A DNA stretch of 7,947 nucleotides from an uncultured Clostridia bacterium (GTDB taxonomy: Bacteria; Bacillota; Clostridia; Christensenellales; Borkfalkiaceae). Below are positions 1 through 6,045 of this stretch, piece by piece. The DNA lies in assembly GCA_947629225.1 (NCBI GenBank), contig CANRCY010000063.1:1-7947 (forward strand), in the 5' to 3' direction. The position numbers and the translations under genes were made by a program. How positions within the stretch are numbered: the stretch's first letter is position 1; each line of letters begins with the position of its first letter. The notes under the pieces were generated by a model, which was not told the origin of the DNA, searched no databases, and saw nothing but the letters and a program-made list of their open reading frames with translations.

Positions 1-1
1 C

Positions 2-2032
2 TACGGCGAACGGCTCGTAAAGCGCGCCAACGCCCGTTACCGCGACCGCGTGGCGGCGGCAGAGATCGCCAAGACGAGGCTCGAACCCTACCGCGGCTTT
101 TCGGAAGAGCACTGCAACACGCTCAAAGGGGAGCTTGCCTCCCTCGGGGAAGAAGAAAAGGCGGTGCGCGCCGCGCTGGAAAAGGCGCGCGAACGGGAGG
201 CTCTCGTCCTCGAACTCTGCAAAAAGCGGCAGGAGCGGGACAGGATAACTTCCCGCCTCGCCCTGCTTTCGGAAGAGGAGGGGGAAATTACTTCGCTGGA
301 ACGCTCTCTCTCCCGTCTCGCCTTTGCAAAGGACGTGTGCCGCGCGGAGGACGAGCGCATTGCGGCGGAAAAGGAACTGCTTTCCGCCAAGTCCGCGCTT
401 TCACGGGCGGCGGAAGAAAAGGACCGCGCCGAAGCCTTTTTGGGGGAGCTCTCCCTCTTCGACGAGGAGAGGGCGCAGGAGGAGATCGACGCTCTCACCG
501 CGAGCAAGGCGCGTGCGGAACAGGCGGAGGCGCTCGCAAAGCGCAGGGCGGAGCTTGAAAAGAGGCTCGCGGACGCCCGCGCCAAATTCGCGGAGGAAAA
601 GGAGCGTTTCCGCGGCTTTTCCTACGAAGAGGAGCGGGAGCGGCTCGAAAAAGAGTCCGAAGCCCTCGGCGGGGGAGATTTCCTCTCCTTTGCCGAAAAC
701 AACGGCAAGGCGGCTCTTTTGCGCGCCGAATACGGCGTGTTCGCGGGCGAACTCGAAGGCATCGGTAAAAAATATCCCGAAACGGAGAGCGACGTTGCTC
801 CGCTCATCCGCAAATATACCTCCCTTTCCGAGGGGGAAAAGACGGACTTTTCCCATCTCCGCGCGGCGTACGAAGCGCGGGAACGTCGGCGGGGGGAATT
901 GCAGGAAGCGCGGCTGGCGCTCGAACAGAGAAATGCGCGTTACCGCGAACACTTACAGCGGCTCGAAGAGTTGCAGACGAAGGGGAGCGAGCTCCGCTCC
1001 GAGCTCTCCTCTCTCGCGGAGGCGGGGGAGAGCGAGCCCGCCGAGGAGATCGCGCGCGTCCTTCTCGAACGGAGAAGGGAGAAAAAGCGCCGCCTCGAAG
1101 AGCGGGAGACCGCCCGCAAGAGGAGTTCGGAAGCGTCCGTCCTCTATGCCGCCGCCGCCGAAAGATCGAATGCCGCCGCGGAGAGCCTGCGGCGGTCGGA
1201 AGAGCGGCTGAATGCGGCGGTCGAAAGGGGGGGAGACGCGCAGGAAGCCCGCGCCCTCATCGGGCGGTTCGGCGACCCCGCCGAAGCCGAAGAGCGGGTC
1301 AAACGGTTCCGCGAAGAAGTTGCGGCGCTCTCGGCGCGCGCCAAGGAGCTCTCGGGCGACCTTAGCGGGGGAACGGACGAGGCGCTCGCAGAGGCGCGGC
1401 GTTCGGCGCGGGAGCTCGAAGAGCGGTCGCATGCCGTCTCGGGGCAGCTGCTCCTCAAACAGCGGGAACTTTCCGCGGAAGAAGAGGCGCTCGTCCGCAT
1501 GGCGGAACTCGAAAAGGAAGCCGCCGCCGCACAGCGGGAAGCGGAGATCGCCGAGCGGTTAAAAAAGCTCTTCGAAGCGAATAAATTTATGGAATTCATC
1601 GCGGAAGAATACTTACAGAACGTGGCGGGAAACGCGGGCGCAAGGCTGCTCTCCCTCACTTCGGGGCGGTATTTTCTGCGCTACGACGGCGGGTTTTTCG
1701 TCGGGGACAACCTCAACGGCGGAGCCCTGCGCGGCGTGCACACCCTCTCGGGCGGGGAAGTCTTTCTCGTCTCTCTCTCCTTGGCGCTCGCGCTCTCGGC
1801 GGAGATCTGCGCCAAATCTTCCCGTCCCATGGAATTTTTCTTCCTCGACGAAGGGTTCGGCACCCTCGATTCCGCGCTGGTGGATACGGTCATGGACAGT
1901 CTGGAAAAACTCCGCAGCGAGCACTTCGCCATCGGGATCATCTCCCATGTAGAGGAGCTCAAACACCGCATCGAAAAGAAGATCTCGGTAGAAAAGGCGA
2001 CCGACAGGCACGGCTCGCAAATTCACGCATAG
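2..2032 (+). CDS. sbcC: SbcC-like SMC/Rad50-family nuclease ATPase, 5'-truncated by window edge
   Basis: This is the C-terminal 676 residues of an SbcC/Rad50-type ATPase. With the SbcD nuclease such proteins process DNA ends and hairpins in the cytoplasm. The frame is open to the left edge, so the GTG at 50 is internal and the N-terminal Walker A lobe lies outside. Residues 1 to about 520 are mostly Glu/Arg/Ala-rich coiled coil, broken near residues 223–286 (668–860) by a less coil-like stretch. The C-terminal lobe has the ABC signature TLSGGE (1742–1759), Walker B FFFLDE (1835–1852), D-loop GFGTLD (1853–1870) and the H-loop His (1946–1948). The GRYFLRYDGGF segment before the signature also fits SbcC. 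No CxxC zinc hook occurs in the visible part; all Cys residues are isolated. The ATPase family is certain from the motifs. The SbcC assignment rests on the coil plus C-lobe pattern, and an SbcD gene just upstream would confirm it. Confidence 0.9.
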   Translation, partial: YGERLVKRANARYRDRVAAAEIAKTRLEPYRGFSEEHCNTLKGELASLGEEEKAVRAALEKAREREALVLELCKKRQERDRITSRLALLSEEEGEITSLERSLSRLAFAKDVCRAEDERIAAEKELLSAKSALSRAAEEKDRAEAFLGELSLFDEERAQEEIDALTASKARAEQAEALAKRRAELEKRLADARAKFAEEKERFRGFSYEEERERLEKESEALGGGDFLSFAENNGKAALLRAEYGVFAGELEGIGKKYPETESDVAPLIRKYTSLSEGEKTDFSHLRAAYEARERRRGELQEARLALEQRNARYREHLQRLEELQTKGSELRSELSSLAEAGESEPAEEIARVLLERRREKKRRLEERETARKRSSEASVLYAAAAERSNAAAESLRRSEERLNAAVERGGDAQEARALIGRFGDPAEAEERVKRFREEVAALSARAKELSGDLSGGTDEALAEARRSARELEERSHAVSGQLLLKQRELSAEEEALVRMAELEKEAAAAQREAEIAERLKKLFEANKFMEFIAEEYLQNVAGNAGARLLSLTSGRYFLRYDGGFFVGDNLNGGALRGVHTLSGGEVFLVSLSLALALSAEICAKSSRPMEFFFLDEGFGTLDSALVDTVMDSLEKLRSEHFAIGIISHVEELKHRIEKKISVEKATDRHGSQIHA

Positions 2033-2037
2033 AGGTG
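2032..2037 (+). promoter_or_regulatory. Ribosome binding site deciding a TTG start
   Basis: GAGGTG lies immediately after, and overlapping, the sbcC stop codon. The GAGG core ends 6 bases before the TTG at 2042. No in-frame ATG occurs until well inside the conserved fold, so this site supports TTG initiation for the downstream hydrolase-like gene. Confidence 0.65.
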
Positions 2038-2041
2038 TCAT

Positions 2042-3721
2042 TTGGCTAATACGATTCTAACGCCCGTCACATTATGGAAGGATTTCGACGACACGCTTCC
2101 GCTCTGCGAGGAGATCATCTCCGAAACGGAGCGGGAAGACTGCATTTTTCGCGAAGTTTACTTCCTCGGCAGAAAGAGCGTGTACGGCAGGGTCAAAGTA
2201 TATGCAAAATACTATGTCCCCAAGGGAAAGGAACAATATCCCGCCGTCATGGTCCTGTTCGAAGCGGGGCTCCCCTGCGACGAACGCTTCGTTTCCCATT
2301 TCGTAAAGCTCGGGTACGGCGTTCTGTGCGTCGACTACTGCGGAGAGATGGGAAAGGGCAAACATACCATCTACCCGCGGGACATCGACTATGCGAACTA
2401 TCTGCGCGCGGGACGGGCGATGGAATATGTCGACAACACGGCAAGGGAAACGAGCTGGTACGAGTGGGCGGCAGTCGCCCGCTATGCGGCGCAATACTTA
2501 AAGAGCAAGCCCGAAGTCACCTCTTTCGGCGCGATCGGGCTGAGAACGGGGGGAGAGGTGCTCTGGAAGATCGCGCCCTATGCGCCCATCTCCTGCTTTA
2601 TCGCCGTCTGCGCGGCGGGCTGGCTCGCCTACCGCGACATGGAGAAGTTCGGCGACGGGGAAAAGAAGTCTTTCGACGCGGAGCGCCACCGCTTCATCGC
2701 GGGGCTCGATTCGCAGAGCTACGCTCCCCACGCCGCCTGCCCCGTGCTCATCCTCTCCGCCATTAACGATAAAAAGTACAATTACGACAGGGCATACGAT
2801 ACCTTCCAACAGATCAATCCCGCCATGGAAAAGGCGATCCTCTACTCCGCGCACGGCAACGGGCTGATCGGCGAGCATTCCTTTGTCGATATGGATATGT
2901 TCCTCGATAAGTTTTTGCGCGGCAGGTCGGTCTATCTCAGCAAGCCCATCGGCTTTACGGTGATCGACGCCGAGGAAGGGCTCAAAGTGCGGGGCAATTA
3001 CGATACGGAGGGCGACCCCATCGAATGCGGCATCTTCTTCTCGGAAAAGACGGACAGTTTCCGCGCGCGCGATTGGACGAGGGTACTCGGCAACATGCGC
3101 GAGATGAAGGACAGCTCCGTCGTCTTCCCGCTCGAAGTGTACGAGGGGAGCCAGAAAGTGCTCCTCTACACCTTCGTGCGCTACTCGAACGGCTTCTCCG
3201 TCACCTCGAAGATACAGGAGATCGCCATCAAAAAGCCCTATAAAAACGCGCGGCTCAAAAGCAGGATCCTCTATGCGGGGTCGGAAGGGGTCGCGGGGGT
3301 GGCGGGATTCCGCCGCCGCAACGTCTCCATTGCCGACTGCTTTGCCGACGGCGCGCGGTCGCAGGTCGTTCTCCGCGCGGGGTACGGCGGGATCGTCGGG
3401 CTCAGCACCGAAAACGGCGTGATCAGCTACCGCGTGAGCGAGCCGCGCTTTGTCCCGCCCGAGGGGGCGCTCTTCCAGCTCGACGCCTATTGCGGGACGG
3501 ACGGCGTGCTCGACGTCATGTTCTATCTCGACGCCGAAGAGCGCAAGGGCTACGGCTACTCGGTCAAAGTCCCCGCAGGGGGCAAATGGAAGAGCTTGCT
3601 CTTCAAGAGCTCCGATTTCAAGTCGGAAACGGGTGCGCCGCTTGCCGACTTTACCCAAGCCGTCTCCGTCGTTTTTCGGAGCGAAGGGGACGTGCTCATC
3701 AATAATCTGAAATGGCTATGA
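2042..3721 (+). CDS. Alpha/beta-hydrolase-fold protein lacking the nucleophile Ser, with C-terminal beta-sandwich domains
   Basis: This 559-residue protein has no signal peptide or membrane segment and is probably cytoplasmic. Residues about 35–295 read as an alpha/beta hydrolase of the dienelactone hydrolase/acetyl-xylan-esterase type: PAVMVLFEAG strand, GYGVLCVDYCG strand, TSWYEWAAVARYAAQYL helix, a nucleophile-elbow-like FGAIGLRTGGE, then PVLILSAINDK with Asp243 and candidate His271 or His279. At the elbow the GxSxGG pattern is replaced by G-L-R-T-G-G, so residue 168 is Arg (AGA at 2543–2545) instead of Ser. Residues about 300–395 look like an Ig-like beta domain. Residues about 405–559 resemble a jelly-roll carbohydrate-binding-like domain ending in VLINNLKWL. 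The TTG start is supported by its ribosome binding site. The end overlaps lepB. Fold assignment is by pattern recognition. The missing Ser suggests a non-catalytic or altered protein, possibly a sugar- or ligand-binding pseudoenzyme. The substrate is unknown. Confidence 0.75.
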   Translation: MANTILTPVTLWKDFDDTLPLCEEIISETEREDCIFREVYFLGRKSVYGRVKVYAKYYVPKGKEQYPAVMVLFEAGLPCDERFVSHFVKLGYGVLCVDYCGEMGKGKHTIYPRDIDYANYLRAGRAMEYVDNTARETSWYEWAAVARYAAQYLKSKPEVTSFGAIGLRTGGEVLWKIAPYAPISCFIAVCAAGWLAYRDMEKFGDGEKKSFDAERHRFIAGLDSQSYAPHAACPVLILSAINDKKYNYDRAYDTFQQINPAMEKAILYSAHGNGLIGEHSFVDMDMFLDKFLRGRSVYLSKPIGFTVIDAEEGLKVRGNYDTEGDPIECGIFFSEKTDSFRARDWTRVLGNMREMKDSSVVFPLEVYEGSQKVLLYTFVRYSNGFSVTSKIQEIAIKKPYKNARLKSRILYAGSEGVAGVAGFRRRNVSIADCFADGARSQVVLRAGYGGIVGLSTENGVISYRVSEPRFVPPEGALFQLDAYCGTDGVLDVMFYLDAEERKGYGYSVKVPAGGKWKSLLFKSSDFKSETGAPLADFTQAVSVVFRSEGDVLINNLKWL

Positions 3722-4335
3722 ACGCTTTGAAAGGGCGCCCGACGGAAAGGGAAGGCGCAAAATTTTGGGACATCCTGCTCTTTATCGTATTTTGCGCGGC
3801 GCTTGCGGTCGTCTTCCTCAATCTCCGCTTCACGCAGGACATCTATGGGGTCGACGTGAGCGGCGAATCGATGGAAAACACCATCCGCGACGGCGCATTT
3901 CTCTATGCCGACAAACGGGAAGAGCCCGAGCGCGGCGACATCGTCGTCATCGACGTCGAAAAATACAACGGGCAGATCCCCTATTTCAGGGGGATCGGCA
4001 GGATCATCAAGCGGCTCATCGCCCTCGAAGGGGATACCGTCCGCATCGAGGGGGGAAGCGTTTCCCTCCGTGCCGCGGGCGAAACGGAGTTCCGCTTGCT
4101 CGAAGAGGATTATGCCAACGGCAATACCGATACGGGCGAGGACGTCTTCGAAATGACCGTGGGGGAGGGGGAGATCTTTTTCCTCGGCGACAACCGCGGG
4201 AACAGCACCGATTCGCGCATGGTGGGCTGCCTCAAACTCACGGATATCGAGGGGGTCGTCGCCGAATGGTCGATCACGGAAAAGCCGCTTTCGAAGCTCG
4301 CCGTCTTTTTCGAATGGATGAAGGGGCTCATTTAG
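3712..4335 (+). CDS. lepB: Signal peptidase I
   Basis: Membrane-bound serine/lysine protease that removes signal peptides from Sec- or Tat-exported proteins on the outer face of the membrane. Counting from the ATG at 3712 (207 aa), residues about 19–38 form a single N-terminal membrane anchor, the usual Gram-positive layout. Box B is VSGESMENT with catalytic Ser53. Box D is IIKRLIALEGD with the general base Lys100. Box E is GDNRGNSTDSR at 159–169. The length is normal for a Gram-positive SipS-type enzyme. The start is ambiguous: ATG at 3712, or ATG at 3718, which gives the common 4-base ATGA overlap with the upstream stop. Neither has a clear Shine-Dalgarno sequence, so translation is probably coupled to the upstream gene. 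All catalytic residues are present and I expect an active enzyme. The genome may carry other paralogues. Confidence 0.95.
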   Translation: MAMNALKGRPTEREGAKFWDILLFIVFCAALAVVFLNLRFTQDIYGVDVSGESMENTIRDGAFLYADKREEPERGDIVVIDVEKYNGQIPYFRGIGRIIKRLIALEGDTVRIEGGSVSLRAAGETEFRLLEEDYANGNTDTGEDVFEMTVGEGEIFFLGDNRGNSTDSRMVGCLKLTDIEGVVAEWSITEKPLSKLAVFFEWMKGLI

Positions 4336-4354
4336 AATACCGAAAAAAACCGAC

Positions 4355-4359
4355 AGGAG
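4355..4359 (+). promoter_or_regulatory. Ribosome binding site for degV
   Basis: AGGAG lies 5 bases before the ATG at 4365, inside the 29-base gap after lepB. The degV frame is open far upstream through lepB, so this site and the family's N-terminal pattern fix the start at 4365. Confidence 0.7.
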
Positions 4360-4364
4360 TATAT

Positions 4365-5207
4365 ATGGAAATCCGAATCACGACAGACAGTACTTGCGAT
4401 CTCGGCGCAGAGATCGCGAAACGGAACATCGGCGTCATGCCGCTCTCCGTGATCCTGGGCGACCGCGCCTTCCGCGACGGCGTGGACATCGTGCCGCAGG
4501 ACATTTTCGACTATGTGGAAAAGACGGGCATCCTGCCCAAGACCGCCGCGCCGAGCATCGGCGACTACGAGGAATTTTTTGCCTCTTATGTCGACGCGGG
4601 AAAGACGGTGGTGCACTTCGACATCTCCGCAAAGTCCTCCTCTTCATACAACTATGCGGCGGAAGCGGCAAAGCGGTTCCGCGGAAAGGTGCATGTGGTA
4701 GACAGCAAGGCGCTCTCCTCGGGGCAGGGGCTCATGGTCATGAAGGCGTGCGACATGCTCGAAGCGGGCATGAACGCCAAAGAGATCGCCGAAAAGGCGG
4801 CGGCGCTCGCACCCAAGATCAATACCTCCTTCGTGCCCGATCGCCTCGACTATCTCTATAAAGGGGGCAGATGTTCCCGCATGGCGATGTACGGCGCGAA
4901 CCTCCTCAAAATCCATCCCCTCATCGAAATGAAGGACGGTCAGCTCTACGCGGGTAAAAAGTATCGCGGTCCCATGGAAAAGTGTATCGCAAACTACCTC
5001 AACGATCTCAAAGAGCAGTATCCCTCTTACGACAAGACGCGCGCGTTCATCACGCACAGCACGGCGGACGAGCCGATCGTGGAGACGGCGCGGAAGAAGG
5101 TGAAAGAGCTGTTCGAGTTCGACGAAGTCATCGAGACGATCGCAGGTTCCGTCATCACGGGGCACTGCGGCAAGAACACGCTCGGCGTGCTCTTCATCGC
5201 GGAGTAA
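4365..5207 (+). CDS. DegV family fatty-acid-binding protein (FakB-like)
   Basis: This 280-aa protein has the DegV length and pattern throughout: N-terminal ITTDSTCDL, a central VVDSKALSSGQGLMV strand-loop, LDYLYKGGRCSRM (KGGR at 166–169), LLKIHPLIEMKDGQL, and a C-terminal GSVITGHCGKNTLGVLF. DegV proteins bind a single fatty acid. In Firmicutes, FakB members present it to the FakA kinase, which phosphorylates the acyl group for phospholipid synthesis in the cytoplasm. Two ligand-site motifs deviate from the form I remember. The TSQPS loop reads TAAPS (60–64), and the SGT turn after IS reads SSS (92–94). His267 near the C-terminus and Thr60 are kept. No FakA is visible here, so the kinase would be elsewhere. 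The AGGAG site sets the start. The family is certain; the exact ligand is unknown. Confidence 0.92.
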   Translation: MEIRITTDSTCDLGAEIAKRNIGVMPLSVILGDRAFRDGVDIVPQDIFDYVEKTGILPKTAAPSIGDYEEFFASYVDAGKTVVHFDISAKSSSSYNYAAEAAKRFRGKVHVVDSKALSSGQGLMVMKACDMLEAGMNAKEIAEKAAALAPKINTSFVPDRLDYLYKGGRCSRMAMYGANLLKIHPLIEMKDGQLYAGKKYRGPMEKCIANYLNDLKEQYPSYDKTRAFITHSTADEPIVETARKKVKELFEFDEVIETIAGSVITGHCGKNTLGVLFIAE

Positions 5208-5211
5208 CAAC

Positions 5212-5733
5212 ATGAAGAAACTTTACGAAGACGGCGACCTTCTCGACGCCGTAAAGCAAAAACGGCGGCTCCTTGCGATCTTTCTTGCCGTCACCGCCCT
5301 CTTCCTCGGGGGATTTGCGACCCTTCTCACGTTCTATATCCTGCTCCCGTACAACGACCCGACGGGGGTGTGGTACGTCGTGGGGACGAGCGTTCTCGCA
5401 GGGCTCTACATCATCTTTTGCTTTCCGTATATGGGAATCAGCTACAAGCGGTGCAGAGCCTATTGCAAGATGCTCAAATTCATCTCGGTGGGGCTCAAAG
5501 AATATTCCGTCCTGCCCTTCGAGGGCATCGACGATTGGACGACCCGCGACGGCGTGGACGTGAACGTGGCGCTGTTCTCGGTGAAAAACGTCAAAAAGGA
5601 CGAGACGATGACGCGCCAGATCTATGTGGACGGCGAAAAGGACTTCCCCGCGTTTGCGGAGGGGAAGACGGCGCGGCTCATCTCGCAGGGGAATCTGCTC
5701 ATCGCCTATGAGCTCACGGAGGAAGAAGCATGA
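5212..5733 (+). CDS. Two-helix membrane protein of unknown function
   Basis: I do not recognise this 173-aa protein. It has a basic N-terminus (KQKRR at 15–19), a hydrophobic helix at about 20–45, a short polar turn YNDPTG, a second helix at about 54–74, and then a soluble tail of about 100 residues. The positive-inside rule (KQKRR before TM1, YKRCR after TM2) predicts both ends in the cytoplasm. The tail has a weakly beta-like pattern ending GKTARLISQGNLLIAYELTEEE, which could be a small beta domain. GGAG at 5201–5204, overlapping the degV stop, precedes the ATG by 7 bases, so the start is well supported. The gene is 4 bases after degV and overlaps the ACT gene by 4 bases (ATGA), so it is very likely co-transcribed and translationally coupled with both. 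The gene call is solid. The function is open, and a link to the neighbouring lipid or regulatory genes would be speculation. Confidence 0.85.
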   Translation: MKKLYEDGDLLDAVKQKRRLLAIFLAVTALFLGGFATLLTFYILLPYNDPTGVWYVVGTSVLAGLYIIFCFPYMGISYKRCRAYCKMLKFISVGLKEYSVLPFEGIDDWTTRDGVDVNVALFSVKNVKKDETMTRQIYVDGEKDFPAFAEGKTARLISQGNLLIAYELTEEEA

Positions 5734-5999
5734 AGGCGGTCGTCACCGTAACGGGCACGGACAGAAAGGGGATCATCGCGCAGGTGAGCGCCTTTCTGTG
5801 CGAAAAGAACATCAACATTCTGGATATTTCCCAGACCATTTTGGGAGACCAGTTCGCCATGATCATGATCGTGGACGTTTCCGAATGCGAGGAAGACCTT
5901 GCGTCGGTTGCCGCCGCGGCGGCGGAAATGGGCAAGGACATCGGCATGTCCGTGCGCGTCCAGCACGAGGACATCTTCAACGCCATGCATACCGTATAA
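5730..5999 (+). CDS. ACT domain-containing protein (UPF0237 family)
   Basis: This stand-alone ACT domain of 89 aa begins KAVVTVTGTDRKGIIAQVSAFL and continues with INILDISQTI. That is the ligand-binding beta-alpha-beta pattern of ACT regulators, with the conserved Gly–x–Asp–Arg–x–Gly loop at about 8–13. ACT domains usually bind amino acids or similar small ligands and act as allosteric sensors; stand-alone ones typically form dimers. GGAGGA at 5718–5723 lies 6 bases before the ATG, and the start overlaps the upstream stop as ATGA. The gene is followed directly by UPF0210. This two-gene arrangement is well known in Firmicutes and other bacteria and suggests that the ACT protein senses a ligand for, or binds, the UPF0210 protein. 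The ligand is unknown. Confidence 0.93.
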   Translation: MKAVVTVTGTDRKGIIAQVSAFLCEKNINILDISQTILGDQFAMIMIVDVSECEEDLASVAAAAAEMGKDIGMSVRVQHEDIFNAMHTV

Positions 6000-6045
6000 A
6001 TACCGTATCAAGAGAGAAAAAGGGCGCCCCGCCCGCGCGAAAATT
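6000..6045 (+). promoter_or_regulatory. Leader between ACT and UPF0210 genes: repeat, small hairpin, no clear ribosome binding site
   Basis: The 46-base spacer begins with the second copy of an 11-base tandem repeat (ATACCGTATAA at 5989–5999, ATACCGTATCA at 6000–6010) that spans the ACT stop codon. A purine-rich AGAGAGAAAAAGGG follows at 6011–6024, about 21 bases before the ATG and so too far for a normal Shine-Dalgarno. GGGCG (6022–6026) and CGCCC (6030–6034) could pair across a 3-base loop and bring the purine tract closer to the start. This is a reading of the bases, not a demonstrated control element. Confidence 0.3.

Noticed and set aside
1227..1233. G7 run in sbcC as a possible phase-variation tract
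   Set aside because: Seven Gs in a GC-rich coding region are unremarkable. The frame is intact and the gene is not of a type known to phase vary.
324..1562. Other long open frames on both strands within sbcC
   Set aside because: They are shadows caused by GC-rich coiled-coil codons; the products are Arg/Ser-rich with no domain, and the sbcC frame is continuous with all C-lobe motifs.
2498..3658. Long open frame of 386 codons on the minus strand inside the hydrolase-like gene
   Set aside because: It is antisense to a gene with clear fold motifs and its own ribosome binding site. Its composition (Arg-, Glu- and Asp-rich, low-complexity) is what GC-rich codon bias produces on the opposite strand, and no family is recognisable.
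3765..4364. In-frame upstream extension of degV through lepB
   Set aside because: The extra residues are Arg/Gly-rich readings of lepB in another frame. The family N-terminus and the AGGAG site fix the start at 4365.
5899..6045. In-frame upstream extension of the UPF0210 gene into the ACT gene
   Set aside because: It reads the ACT gene out of frame as Arg-rich sequence. The family N-terminus begins at 6046.
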